A stretch of DNA of 64,000 nt from Desulforamulus ferrireducens (lineage in GTDB: Bacteria; Bacillota; Desulfotomaculia; Desulfotomaculales; Desulfotomaculaceae), in the NCBI RefSeq assembly GCF_002005145.1, contig NZ_CP019698.1:186001-250000 (forward strand). The letters are read 5' to 3'. The position numbers and the translations under genes were made by a program. Shown here in pieces: positions 24,488 through 32,832 of the stretch. Positions within the stretch are counted from its first letter, which is position 1. Every line of letters starts with the position of its first letter. The notes below the pieces were generated by a model. It saw only the letters and a list, made by a program, of their open reading frames with translations, had not been told where the DNA came from and did not search any database.

Positions 24488-25567
24488 ATGGCTTTGAATC
24501 GCACGCAGATTTCTGGGTGGCAGTTATGCCTGTTAATGATTGGTACTATCGTTGTTATGGGGCATTTGTTTATGGTTTCGCTGGTTTTGGACAGGGCCGG
24601 CAAAGATGCCTGGCTTGCTTTGTTATTGGCTCTGGTGCCGACAATCTGTTTAGTTTTGATTCACTCTGGTCTGGCCCGGCTAAATCCACAACAGTCCCTT
24701 GACCAGATAGCCAGCAAATTATGGGGTCAATGGGTAGGCAGGTTGGTGTCTCTTGTTTACATTGGCTATTTTTTTCTACCACCTGCTATGTCCATCAGAG
24801 GATTAATGGAGTTTATGGAGTTTGCCTTTCTCCCGGAAACACCTAAGGTTATTATCGGCGGTGTTTTTTTGCTTCTTTGTTTGCTGGCGGTAAGGTCAGG
24901 GTTGGAAAACATTGCCCGAAGCTATGCTATTATCATGCCTGTTTTAATATTAATAGGAGTGTTATTAACCTGCCTGGCAGCCCCGGAAAAGGAATATCAG
25001 CAGCTGTTACCTGTACTGGAACATGGTTTTGCCCCGGTTTTGCTAGGAAGTGTCCCACTCATTGGTCTGCTGGGAGAATTGCTGGTACTGGGAGCAGTGC
25101 AGGGACATGTAAAGGATCAGTCTAATCTTCTGAAATTTAATCTGTTAGCAGTTATTATGATTGGGATTTTATTTGTTGGGCCCTTAACCGGGCCGGTGGC
25201 TGTCTTTGGAGAGGCTGATATAGTTAAAAATGATTACCCCACCTTTGCTGAGATGAGATTTAGCAATCACCTGGTGGATTACCATTCCCTGGCGGTGGTT
25301 TTATGGTTGTGGGGAAGTTTTGGTCGGATAGCTCTGTTTTATTATGTGGCTACTGTTACCACTGCTAGCTTACTGGCCCAAAAAGATTACCGGTGGTTAG
25401 CCCTACCTACCGGGGTGGCAATTTTTCTTCTGGCACTATTTGCCTTTCCGGATATGAACACTGTCAAGAGATTCCTAATCACTGGCTACCCGCTGCTGGG
25501 GGCTGGTTTGGGTATTATGTTTCCGCTTTTTATGCTGGTTTTCTGTTGGTGGAAAAAAGCAAGTTAA
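24488..25567 (+). CDS. GerAB family permease, divergent from the ger operon
   Basis: 359 residues with about ten transmembrane segments. It begins TQISGWQLCLLMIGTIVVMGH in the GerAB pattern and keeps the LENIARSYAIIMPVLILIGVLL region. It is the third GerAB-type gene next to a single gerAA and gerAC pair. Translation probably starts at ATG 24488 after AAGGAATAGGGG, a weak SD. It is monocistronic and has a terminator directly after the stop. It may supply an alternative B subunit, or function alone as do some orphan GerAB proteins. Confidence 0.85.
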   Translation: MALNRTQISGWQLCLLMIGTIVVMGHLFMVSLVLDRAGKDAWLALLLALVPTICLVLIHSGLARLNPQQSLDQIASKLWGQWVGRLVSLVYIGYFFLPPAMSIRGLMEFMEFAFLPETPKVIIGGVFLLLCLLAVRSGLENIARSYAIIMPVLILIGVLLTCLAAPEKEYQQLLPVLEHGFAPVLLGSVPLIGLLGELLVLGAVQGHVKDQSNLLKFNLLAVIMIGILFVGPLTGPVAVFGEADIVKNDYPTFAEMRFSNHLVDYHSLAVVLWLWGSFGRIALFYYVATVTTASLLAQKDYRWLALPTGVAIFLLALFAFPDMNTVKRFLITGYPLLGAGLGIMFPLFMLVFCWWKKAS

Positions 25568-25600
25568 AGGCCGACTGAGGTGTCGGCCTAAAATAATTTT
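25568..25600 (+). terminator. Intrinsic terminator of the third gerAB-like gene
   Basis: AGGCCGAC/GTCGGCCT with a 6-nt loop (25568-25589), followed by AAAATAATTTTT. Confidence 0.7.
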
Positions 25601-25705
25601 TAACACACTAATTTTCCGCAGGAGCATAGGATAGATTAATAGAATACAGTCTTTATTTCAGGAATTTTGGTGAAACTAAGGTTAAAGACTGGCGGGAGGT
25701 TAATC

Positions 25706-25891
25706 ATGAAAAAAGCTTCTCAATGTGTACTTTGCCAAAGCAAAATTAAGGAAGATAACCTCGGTATTGTTGTGTTAGGCAAGTGCATTTGTGCTGATTG
25801 CGAACAAAAGATTACTCACCTGGCCGGTGATGATCCTGCATACGATTTTTATAAAGGTGGCCTTAAAAAAATTTGGTTTAATGAGGCCTGA
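25706..25891 (+). CDS. csfB: Anti-sigma-G factor Gin (CsfB)
   Basis: A 61-residue zinc-ribbon protein. C7-x2-C10 and C29-x2-C32 form the four-Cys site, and the CVLC, CICADCEQKI and AYDFYKGGLKKIW segments match the CsfB/Gin pattern. In Bacillus, Gin is made in the forespore and holds sigma-G (and sigma-E) inactive until engulfment ends. I chose the ATG at 25706, 6 nt after GGGAGG; a longer in-frame extension to 25667 lacks an SD. Upstream, GCATA at about 25635 could be a forespore -35 box, but the matching -10 is poor. Its last 43 bp overlap the convergent HTH gene. Confidence 0.88.
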   Translation: MKKASQCVLCQSKIKEDNLGIVVLGKCICADCEQKITHLAGDDPAYDFYKGGLKKIWFNEA

Positions 25892-26115
25892 TTTTTTGCC
25901 AGGGCCTCTTTCTTTTTCTCTAGCCTGGCTCGGCGGTGAGCCAGCTCAATATCATTTTTTATCTGCCGCAGGGTGAACAGATCCAGACCGGTGAGGGAAG
26001 CTACTTCCATATCGCTACGTCCGCTTTTCCAGAGACGGATAATTTTTGAGACGCTGGTACGGTATCTTTTGGAGAGAGCCTTTTCATCGATTGGCGGGGC
26101 CGTTAGTTTCCCCAT
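25849..26115 (-). CDS. Small helix-turn-helix protein convergent with csfB
   Basis: 88 residues, basic. RYRTSVSKIIRLWKSGRSD and MEVASLTGLDLFTLRQIKNDI form a plausible HTH pair (about 17-55), followed by a Lys/Arg/Glu-rich helix. The ATG at 26115 has SD AAAGGAG with 7-8 nt spacing, so it is very likely translated. The gene overlaps csfB tail to tail by 43 bp, so the transcripts are complementary at their 3' ends. Function is unknown; a DNA-binding role is an inference from the HTH-like segment. Confidence 0.65.
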   Translation of the reverse strand: MGKLTAPPIDEKALSKRYRTSVSKIIRLWKSGRSDMEVASLTGLDLFTLRQIKNDIELAHRRARLEKKKEALAKNQASLNQIFLRPPL

Positions 26116-26290
26116 TGATGTTGCTCCTTTCTTTTGCTAATTACCAATGTCTAATGTTATTTTCCCCCCTGCCAATTCACCATATAAGCCTAAACTATTG
26201 CCAATAAAATCAGAAACTAAATTAGCAGTCAAAAACTGTATGTGATAAAATGAATTGTTGAGATAGTTAAAAATACTTTGAGGGTATATA

Positions 26291-27739
26291 ATGATGCAGA
26301 GTAAAGCACCCCTGTGGGAAGCTCTGGTTCGACATAAAAATTTCCCCGCTGCTCAGTTGCATATTCCAGGCCACCGGGCTGGGGAAGCTATACCGGCCGA
26401 GTTCCTGCAAACTGTGGGTAAAGATATTTTTCAGATAGATCTTACGGAAATTCCCAGTTTAGATGATTTGCATAATCCGGTGGCAGCCATTGCCAAGGCT
26501 TTACAACTAACTGCAGAACTATTCCAAGCAGAGCAAAGCTTTTGGTTGGTAAACGGTACCAGTTGTGGGCTTATGGCCTTAATCCTGGCCTGCTGTAACA
26601 GTGGTGATGAAATTATTTTGCCCAGAAACGCTCACCGTTCAGTGGCTTCAGGTTTAATCTTATCCGGGGCGGTGCCGGTTTATTACCAACCACAGATGCT
26701 GGAACCTTTTGGCTGTTTAGCAGGGCCGCCTGTGGAACAAATTAAAAATTTATTAAGAGAGCATCCCAAGGCCAAGGCAGTATTAGCAGTTCACCCCACA
26801 TACTACGGTATCCTGGGGGATTTGACCACCTTGGCCGAGGTTTGTCATCAGGCCGGGGTACCTCTTTTGGTGGACGAAGCCCATGGCAGCCATTTAAGAT
26901 TTCATCAGTCCTTACCTCCCGCTGCCCTCAGCTGTGGGGCAGACGCTACGGTGCAGAGTTTGCATAAAACCGGTGGTTCTCTGACCCAATCCTCTTTACT
27001 GCATGTGCAGGGAGGGAGAATTGACCGGGGGCGGCTGGCCGATGCCTTGCGGATGGTACAGAGTACCAGCCCTTCTTATCTGTTAATGGCTTCGCTGGAT
27101 TTAGCCCGCAAGCAACTGGCGTTGCAAGGTGAGCAGTTACTGACAAAAGCAATCAACCTGGCTCACTGGTGTCGGGACAAGCTCTCTCTGCTGCCGGGAG
27201 TGGAGGTGTTAGGACAGGAGCATTTAGGGGTTGATGGTGCCAAATATCTGGATACCACCCGGTTAACCTTTTCTCTGGCGCAGTTGGGGCTGACCGGTTA
27301 TCAAACAGCAGATATTTTATATGCTCAATATGGGGTTGCGGTGGAGATGGCCGATTATGCCAGTGTGGTGGCAGTTATTTCTCTGGGAACCACCCCGGAG
27401 GACTGTGAACGGTTGGTCCAGGCCCTCAGAGAACTGGCCATGACTCAACATAAGCCACCCCTTACTTTTCCCCAAGCCCTACAACTGCCACCGCCAGTGA
27501 CCCTCCTTAGTCCGAGGGAAGCCTGGCAGAGGACAAGCCGCAGCATACCCCTGGAAAAAAGCAGGGGACGTATCGCCGGTGAAACTGTGGCTGTTTACCC
27601 ACCGGGTATCCCGGTAATTTGCCCCGGTGAAGAAATTACCCCCGCCGTCCTCCACTACCTGCTGGAGGTTAGGGAGCAGGGGATCAAGGTACAGGGGGCA
27701 GGGGATTGTAGTTTGCGGCAGTTAAGGGTATTAGAGTAA
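26291..27739 (+). CDS. Orn/Lys/Arg decarboxylase family PLP enzyme (YaaO-like)
   Basis: A 482-residue fold-type I PLP enzyme of the Orn/Lys/Arg decarboxylase major-domain family. HIPGHRAG near residue 25, [24 protein letters not shown] and [13 protein letters not shown] (PLP lysine) are the expected markers. It lacks the long N-terminal wing of biodegradative decarboxylases, as does Bacillus YaaO. It probably makes a polyamine precursor (agmatine or cadaverine). The start is ATG at 26291 or 26294, after GAGGG. It precedes tmk as in Bacillus. Confidence 0.88.
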   Translation: MMQSKAPLWEALVRHKNFPAAQLHIPGHRAGEAIPAEFLQTVGKDIFQIDLTEIPSLDDLHNPVAAIAKALQLTAELFQAEQSFWLVNGTSCGLMALILACCNSGDEIILPRNAHRSVASGLILSGAVPVYYQPQMLEPFGCLAGPPVEQIKNLLREHPKAKAVLAVHPTYYGILGDLTTLAEVCHQAGVPLLVDEAHGSHLRFHQSLPPAALSCGADATVQSLHKTGGSLTQSSLLHVQGGRIDRGRLADALRMVQSTSPSYLLMASLDLARKQLALQGEQLLTKAINLAHWCRDKLSLLPGVEVLGQEHLGVDGAKYLDTTRLTFSLAQLGLTGYQTADILYAQYGVAVEMADYASVVAVISLGTTPEDCERLVQALRELAMTQHKPPLTFPQALQLPPPVTLLSPREAWQRTSRSIPLEKSRGRIAGETVAVYPPGIPVICPGEEITPAVLHYLLEVREQGIKVQGAGDCSLRQLRVLE

Positions 27740-27807
27740 GAGCGGCCATCAGCCCTTGGTCTGGTGGAAATTGGTTTCTTCATTGCAACTACCCAAAAGC
27801 ACAGGGG

Positions 27808-28431
27808 GTGTTTCCCATTTTCATCGTTTTTGAAGGTGTAGATGGCTCAGGTAAAACCACCCAACTTCACCTTTTGCATAAATATCTGACGGAAAAAAAC
27901 TTGCCTACCTATCGCACCAGAGAACCGGGCGGGACTCCTGTAGGGGAGAAAATTAGGGAGTTACTCTTGGACCCTACCTTTTCCGAGATGCAGGAGCGAA
28001 CCGAAGCCCTGTTATATGCAGCTGCTCGGGCCCAACTGGTGGCCCAGGTGATCCGACCTCGGCTGGAGCAGGGGTATACGGTGCTGTGTGACCGCTATAT
28101 AGACTCTACCCTGGCTTATCAGGGATATGGTAGGGGTATGGACATAAATTTTTTAGCCAGTATCAATAAACTGGGAACCGGTGGCTTACAGCCGCAGTTA
28201 ACCATCCTACTGGATCTATCCCCTGAGGAGGGGCTGGCCCGCTCCCGCAAGGAGCGCCCGGCGGACCGTTTAGAGAAGGAATCTTTAGCCTTTTATCAAA
28301 GGGTACGTCAGGGTTATCTGGAATTAGCCAAGAAAAACCCGCAGGCTTATCTGGTGTTGGATGCGCGGTTACCCTTGGAGGACCTGCACAGGAAGATCTG
28401 TGCTACAGTGGGTGGGATGGTCGGTGCCTAG
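27808..28431 (+). CDS. tmk: Thymidylate kinase
   Basis: A 207-residue dTMP kinase that makes dTDP. Walker A GVDGSGKT is at 10-17, the [20 protein letters not shown](E)-type segment follows, and [16 protein letters not shown] holds the LID-proximal motif. The start is uncertain. GTG 27808 lies within the SD-like AGGGGGTG, whereas an ATT at 27817 sits 8 nt after it, exactly where family members begin (M-F-I-x-F-E-G). The coordinates given use GTG. The 3' end overlaps holB by 8 nt. The genes yaaQ and yaaR, which separate tmk from holB in Bacillus, are absent. Confidence 0.95.
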   Translation: MFPIFIVFEGVDGSGKTTQLHLLHKYLTEKNLPTYRTREPGGTPVGEKIRELLLDPTFSEMQERTEALLYAAARAQLVAQVIRPRLEQGYTVLCDRYIDSTLAYQGYGRGMDINFLASINKLGTGGLQPQLTILLDLSPEEGLARSRKERPADRLEKESLAFYQRVRQGYLELAKKNPQAYLVLDARLPLEDLHRKICATVGGMVGA

Positions 28432-29413
28432 ATTAAGTGAAATTATTGGACATCGGGAAATCGTCCAGACTTTAAAAAATGCGGTACTAAGGGATAAAGT
28501 GGCCCATGCCTACCTTTTGATGGGACCAGAGGGGTTGGGTAAAAAAGCAGTGGCCCGGGCTTTAGCCGGAGCCTTGCTGTGTGAGACACCCCGGGAAGGG
28601 GATGCCTGTGGCCACTGCCGGTCCTGTGGGCAAAACCAGGGGGGAAACCACCCGGATTTGCATATCCTACAGCCGGCGGGGACAACTTTAAAAATTGAAC
28701 AGATTAGAGAACTGCAGAAACAGGTACAATTTAAACCCTACCAGGGACAGCGGCATGTTTTTATCCTGGAAAAAGTGGACACCATGACTCAGGAGGCAGC
28801 CAATAGCTTCTTGAAAACCCTGGAAGAACCAAGTAGTCAGACAGTGTTTATTTTAACCACGGACCAGCCCTATGCCCTCTTACCAACCATTTTGTCCCGT
28901 TGTCAGCAATACCAATTCCGCCCCCTCCGTCAGCAAGAGGTAGTGGAAGGTTTGGTAAAATATTGTGATTTGGACAGAGAGGCGGCCCTCAAGCTAGCTC
29001 CGCTGTGTGGTGGCAGCTTAGGCCGAGGTATGCTGTTGGCCAAGGGCGAGGCCTGGCCTCTCAGGGAAAAAGCCTTGGAGTTAAGCCAAAGGCTGTTGCA
29101 GATGGATGAGATCGAAGCCTTAAATCAGGCAGCAGAATTAGCTGAAGATCGTGGACAAGCGGCAGAATGTTTGGCCATACTATTACTATGGTTACGTGAT
29201 TTATTGCTTTATCATTATACCAAGAACGAAAGATTGCTCATCAATCAGGATAGACTGGAAACACTGCTGGACCAGGCTCAGAGGTATGAACCAGATCGAT
29301 TAATGGCAGTAATTGAGGAAATAAAACAGGCCAGGGAAAGAATTCTGGCCAATGCCAATACCAGGTTAACCCTGGAGGCTATGATGTTGAAAATACACTC
29401 CTATGGAGGATAG
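28424..29413 (+). CDS. holB: DNA polymerase III subunit delta'
   Basis: A 329-residue clamp-loader subunit. [26 protein letters not shown] (degenerate P-loop, as expected for delta'), a Cys cluster CGHCRSCGQ and [10 protein letters not shown] (SRC motif) are present. I chose GTG 28424, which overlaps the tmk stop and follows GGTGGGATG; the longer in-frame ORF from 28361 would be an unlikely extension into tmk. It is translationally coupled to tmk and is followed by ricT after 4 nt. Confidence 0.93.
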   Translation: MPRLSEIIGHREIVQTLKNAVLRDKVAHAYLLMGPEGLGKKAVARALAGALLCETPREGDACGHCRSCGQNQGGNHPDLHILQPAGTTLKIEQIRELQKQVQFKPYQGQRHVFILEKVDTMTQEAANSFLKTLEEPSSQTVFILTTDQPYALLPTILSRCQQYQFRPLRQQEVVEGLVKYCDLDREAALKLAPLCGGSLGRGMLLAKGEAWPLREKALELSQRLLQMDEIEALNQAAELAEDRGQAAECLAILLLWLRDLLLYHYTKNERLLINQDRLETLLDQAQRYEPDRLMAVIEEIKQARERILANANTRLTLEAMMLKIHSYGG

Positions 29414-29417
29414 AATA

Positions 29418-30266
29418 ATGTCTGTTAAAGTTGTTGGTGTCCGTTTTAAAGTTGCAGGGAAGGTATATTATTTTGACCCCGGGGAGTTCCCTTTGAACAA
29501 GGGGGATAAGGTAGTGGTGGAGACAACCAGGGGTATTGAGTATGGGGAAATTGTCATCGGCCCAAAGGAAGTGGCGGACGATGAAGTGGTAGCACCCCTC
29601 AAACAAGTATTGCGTAAGGCCACCGAGGAAGACCACCAGCAGCTTAAGGCCAATCAGGAAAAGGAACAAAAGGCTTACCAGGTGGCTTTGGAGAAAATTG
29701 CCCAACACGAACTTCCCATGAAGCTCATCAGCGTGGAGCAAACCTTTGACGGCAATAAAATTATTTTTTATTTTACCGCCGACGGCCGCATAGACTTTCG
29801 GGAATTGGTCAAGGATTTAGCGGCAGTATTTCGCACTCGTATTGAACTACGCCAAATTGGCGTGCGAGACGAGGCTAAAATGATGGGCGGCTTAGGCTGC
29901 TGTGGCAGGGAACTATGTTGCTCGTCCTGGCTGGCCGATTTTGCTCCGGTTTCTATAAGGATGGCCAAGGAACAAAACCTTTCCCTCAATCCCACCAAGA
30001 TATCCGGTATCTGTGGACGTCTAATGTGCTGTTTAAAATATGAAAATGATGTTTACGAAGAAGCTAAGGCAGGCTATCCGGAGCTTGGTACCCAGGTGGT
30101 GGCCCCTGAAGGGGAAGGGAAAATTGTCAGCATTAATATCTTCAAGAAAACTGTCGGTGTAGAATTACAGGAAAGTAAGGCTATTAGGGAATACCCCCTA
30201 AGCGAATTAAAAATTAAAAAGGCTCGAGGTGAATGCAACTGTGACTGCCCTGCCCGGCAGAATTAA
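29418..30266 (+). CDS. ricT: RicT (YaaT), PSP1-domain regulator
   Basis: A 282-residue PSP1 C-terminal-domain protein. With RicA (YmcA) and RicF (YlbF) it forms a complex carrying [4Fe-4S] clusters that assists RNase Y-dependent mRNA maturation and, in Bacillus, Spo0A phosphorylation. The cysteine sets GCCGRELCCSSWL and GICGRLMCCLKYE are diagnostic. The ATG at 29418 has SD GGAGG with 8 nt spacing. Neither ricA nor ricF is in this window. It is in the same operon as holB, yabA and rsmI. Confidence 0.95.
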   Translation: MSVKVVGVRFKVAGKVYYFDPGEFPLNKGDKVVVETTRGIEYGEIVIGPKEVADDEVVAPLKQVLRKATEEDHQQLKANQEKEQKAYQVALEKIAQHELPMKLISVEQTFDGNKIIFYFTADGRIDFRELVKDLAAVFRTRIELRQIGVRDEAKMMGGLGCCGRELCCSSWLADFAPVSIRMAKEQNLSLNPTKISGICGRLMCCLKYENDVYEEAKAGYPELGTQVVAPEGEGKIVSINIFKKTVGVELQESKAIREYPLSELKIKKARGECNCDCPARQN

Positions 30267-30552
30267 TCGATTAGAACAAGCCTTAAGACAAATTTGTGAC
30301 GAAGTGGATCGTCTAAAACTGGAAGTAAAAGAATTAGAGGATGAAAATGCTCGGCTCAGGCGTGAAGTGGCGGGTATGTATCTGGAGGATGGGGCCGCGG
30401 GTTTGCGGCAAAAGCCCGGCGCCCAAAACCTTTGGAATTTATATGATAAAGGATTTCATGTCTGTAACCATTATTTTGGCAAAGGGCGTGAGGGAGAGTG
30501 CATCTTCTGCTATGCCCTGATTAACCGAGGAGAACAAAAGGATGGAGCGTAA
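30241..30552 (+). CDS. yabA: Replication initiation control protein YabA
   Basis: 103 residues. An N-terminal leucine-zipper coiled coil (about 8-50, RINRLEQALRQICDEVDRL) is followed by the C-terminal zinc-binding tetrad HVCNHYFG and CIFC. YabA bridges DnaA and DnaN and restrains initiation. I prefer GTG 30241, 9 nt after GAGGTGA; GTG 30229 (4 codons longer) lies in the SD. The 5' end overlaps ricT by 26 bp, and the 3' end overlaps rsmI by 11 bp. Confidence 0.9.
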   Translation: MTALPGRINRLEQALRQICDEVDRLKLEVKELEDENARLRREVAGMYLEDGAAGLRQKPGAQNLWNLYDKGFHVCNHYFGKGREGECIFCYALINRGEQKDGA

Positions 30553-31399
30553 AGGTCCAGGGATACTATTCCTTTGCGCTACCCCCATTGGTAATTTAGA
30601 GGATATTACTTTACGGGCGCTGCGCATTCTAAAAGAGGTAGACATAATCGCCGCAGAGGATACCCGACATACCCGTAAACTATTAAGCCATTATGATATC
30701 CACACACCCCTTACCAGTTACCATTCCCACAGCGGCGAAGGTAAAGAACTACAGCTCCTTGAGCGTATTTTGCAGGGGGAGCGGGTTGCTTTAGTTTCCG
30801 ATGCCGGTATGCCTGGTATTTCCGACCCAGGAGCAGAGCTGGTAAAAGCTGCCTTGGAGAAGGGCATTGAAGTGGTACCTATACCGGGACCTTCGGCAGG
30901 GATAGCCGGGTTGGTGGTATCGGGACTGCCAACAGGGAAATTTGTCTTTGAAGGGTTTTTATCTAATCAGCGGAAAACCAGACGTAAACAATTGGCGTCC
31001 TTAAAACATGAACATCGCACCATGCTTTTTTATGAATCACCCCATCGCCTGGTGGATACATTGCAGGATATGCTGCAGGAATGGGGGGAACGCCCCTGTA
31101 CGGTAGCCCGGGAATTAACCAAACTACATGAGGAGTTTAAACGGGGCACCATTGGAGAGGTGTTAGCTTATTATCGGGATAACCCTCCCAGGGGAGAGAT
31201 TACCCTGGTTATTGGCGGCCTACCTCAGGAGGTTGTTCAACAAGAGCAGCAAGAACAGTGGGCCGAACTATCCTTAGCCGAGCATGTGAGTCAACTGGTG
31301 GAGCAAGGAATGGATCAGAAGGAAGCAATTAAGCAAGTGGCTAAACTGAGGGGACTGCCCAAGCGGGAGGTCTACGCGGCAGTGCATGGGGGGGCTTAG
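30542..31399 (+). CDS. rsmI: 16S rRNA (cytidine1402-2'-O)-methyltransferase
   Basis: A 285-residue SAM-dependent enzyme of the tetrapyrrole-methylase fold. ATPIGNLEDITLRAL is the N-terminal SAM-site signature, followed by AAEDTRHTRKLL, SDAGMPGISDPGAELV and PGPSAGIAGLVVSGLP. It methylates the 2'-O of C1402 in the decoding centre. The ATG at 30542 overlaps yabA and has SD GAGGAG. It is the last gene of the tmk-holB-ricT-yabA-rsmI operon. A hairpin with a short T run lies 45 nt downstream. The order matches Bacillus except that yabB/yazA are missing. Confidence 0.95.
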   Translation: MERKGPGILFLCATPIGNLEDITLRALRILKEVDIIAAEDTRHTRKLLSHYDIHTPLTSYHSHSGEGKELQLLERILQGERVALVSDAGMPGISDPGAELVKAALEKGIEVVPIPGPSAGIAGLVVSGLPTGKFVFEGFLSNQRKTRRKQLASLKHEHRTMLFYESPHRLVDTLQDMLQEWGERPCTVARELTKLHEEFKRGTIGEVLAYYRDNPPRGEITLVIGGLPQEVVQQEQQEQWAELSLAEHVSQLVEQGMDQKEAIKQVAKLRGLPKREVYAAVHGGA

Positions 31400-31444
31400 G
31401 GCCTTAGGCCATGGGCTTACCCTTTAGGGTCAGTGGTATGTAGC

Positions 31445-31464
31445 AAAACCCTGGGGTTTTATAC
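31445..31464 (+). terminator. Possible weak terminator after rsmI
   Basis: AAAACC/GGTTTT with loop CTGG (31445-31460). The T run belongs to the stem. It follows a small GGCC-rich relic (31400-31415) that resembles a single heptad unit. Confidence 0.4.
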
Positions 31465-31523
31465 CAAATTTATCTGGCAATCCGGTAGTGTGTAAAGTAT
31501 AATACCCCCAAGGGGTGTTTTGA

Positions 31524-31949
31524 GTGGAAGAAATGATCAAGTTAATCCTCGACAAACTGAATGACATGGAAAGTCGTCTGGATGCTCGCATTAATGACAT
31601 GGAAAAACGTTTGGAAGTTCGCATAAATGGCTTGGAAAGTCGTTTCGACGGCTTGGGAAAACGTATTGATGGCTTAGAGGGACGTTTCGACGGCTTGGGA
31701 AAACGTATTGATGGCTTAGAGGGACGTTTCGACGGCTTGGGAAAACGTATTGATGGCTTAGAGGGACGTTTTGACGGCTTGGAAAACCGTCTGGATTACA
31801 TTGAACAACAGAATGAAAGAAGATTTACCCAGTTGGAGGTTGCACTTCAGGAAATCAACAAAGACTTAAAGGATCTAAGGCATCAAATTATTGTTGAACA
31901 TACCTACTATGACAAAAAGCTGCAAGCGTTGGAAAAAAGACATATCTAG
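31524..31949 (+). CDS. Coiled-coil repeat protein of unknown function
   Basis: 141 residues, predicted to be almost one continuous coiled coil. The centre is a 14-residue repeat, RFDGLGKRIDGLEG, present in three perfect copies plus partial ones, encoded by a 42-bp DNA minisatellite. GTG 31524 is preceded by AAGGGG. The flanks (LDKLNDMESRLDARINDMEKRL and the C-terminal DLRHQIIVEHTYYDKKL) are less regular. A TATAAT-like box lies at 31497-31502. It sits between rsmI and abrB, where Bacillus has no gene. Function is unknown; such proteins are often membrane- or DNA-tethering rods. Confidence 0.75.
   Translation: MEEMIKLILDKLNDMESRLDARINDMEKRLEVRINGLESRFDGLGKRIDGLEGRFDGLGKRIDGLEGRFDGLGKRIDGLEGRFDGLENRLDYIEQQNERRFTQLEVALQEINKDLKDLRHQIIVEHTYYDKKLQALEKRHI
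31641..31782 (+). repeat. 42-bp in-frame minisatellite
   Basis: Unit starts at 31641, 31683 and 31725 are identical over 42 bp; a fourth (31767) matches for about 16 bp with one change. The number of repeats is likely to vary between strains. Confidence 0.95.
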
Positions 31950-32065
31950 ACATAGGGACTATTAATACCAGGCTGGTGCTGACACCGGCCTTAATCTTTG
32001 AGTTGGCTTAAGGACGAAGGTACAAAGGACGCTGGCAAAACTGATTTTTATCCGATAACACAAAA

Positions 32066-32092
32066 GCGAGAGATTTTATCACAATCCCTCGC
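32066..32092 (-). terminator. Intrinsic terminator of abrB
   Basis: On the minus strand GCGAGGGATT pairs with AATCTCTCGC (one G-T pair), followed by TTTTGT. It lies 10 nt after the abrB stop. On the plus strand a second hairpin GGCTGGTG/CACCGGCC (31971-31990) could end the coiled-coil gene. Confidence 0.8.
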
Positions 32093-32101
32093 CCAAGCAA
32101 C

Positions 32102-32362
32102 TTAGCCAACTTCTTTTCTAACACTTTCGCCCATGGCAATGGCACATTCACGGCAAACCATCTTGCCTTTATAATGTTGAACGTCTGATGCGTTGCCGCA
32201 GAATACGCAAGCAGGTTCATATTTGCGTAGGATGATTTTTTCATTATCCACATAAATTTCCAGGGCGTCTTTTTCGTCTATGCCCAATGTGCGGCGTAGC
32301 TCGATGGGGATTACCACCCGACCCAGCTCGTCCACCTTACGAACAATACCTGTGGATTTCAA
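32102..32362 (-). CDS. abrB: AbrB/SpoVT-family transition-state regulator
   Basis: 86 residues. The N-terminal swapped-hairpin DNA-binding domain is textbook: MKSTGIVRKVDELGRVVIPIELRRTLGI. The C-terminal part carries CVFC and CREC, a potential four-Cys zinc site in place of the Bacillus AbrB multimerisation domain. It represses stationary-phase and sporulation genes in relatives. The start is TTG at 32362 after GGGGGGG. It occupies the same place between rsmI and metG as Bacillus abrB, likewise on the opposite strand. Confidence 0.93.
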   Translation of the reverse strand: MKSTGIVRKVDELGRVVIPIELRRTLGIDEKDALEIYVDNEKIILRKYEPACVFCGNASDVQHYKGKMVCRECAIAMGESVRKEVG

Positions 32363-32503
32363 TACTCGTCCCCCCCCTAATTAGCTTCGACAAGATACCA
32401 GAATTTACTACAACTAATCATACCAGTACTAACCGAAACAGTCAATATTTTACTTTTAATTAATGTTATTATTTGGTATATTTTCTTGTTTCTTGGGGAA
32501 TAC

Positions 32504-32532
32504 TTGACAAGGCAATATTTTGCATTTAAAAT
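32504..32532 (+). promoter_or_regulatory. Sigma-A promoter of the metG T-box transcript
   Basis: TTGACA (32504-32509), 17-nt spacer, TAAAAT (32527-32532). The predicted start near 32539 coincides with the 5' edge of the T-box leader. Confidence 0.85.
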
Positions 32533-32545
32533 CGATTTGGATAAA

Positions 32546-32807
32546 AGCGATAATGGGGATGAGTAAATCGGCGTACCCTCACAGAGAGCGGGAGTAGGTG
32601 TAAACCCGTAGGGAAGGACGGTTGAACATGGCCCCGGAGCTGCCGGTTCGAAAGATCATCAGGATCCATTAGGGCCGGCCGGTGTAGCACCGTTACCGCT
32701 GTCAGTGTTTTTACACACTTACTGAGGCTGCTGCCGTGAGGTTACAGCAAATCAGGGTGGTACCGCGGGTTATTAACCTCGTCCCTGCCAAAGGGGCGGG
32801 GTTTTTT
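32546..32807 (+). promoter_or_regulatory. T-box riboswitch of metG (Met specifier)
   Basis: The leader holds an AGAGAGC motif of stem I (32583-32589), a specifier context GAACATGGCC with ATG at 32628-32630, and the T-box AGGGTGGTACCGCG (32754-32767). A terminator hairpin GTCCCTGCC/GGGCGGGG and a T run (32783-32807) follow. Uncharged tRNA-Met would pair with ATG and UGGU to favour antitermination and MetRS expression. Confidence 0.93.
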
Positions 32808-32832
32808 ATTTTCAGCGAAGGGAAGGATTTTC

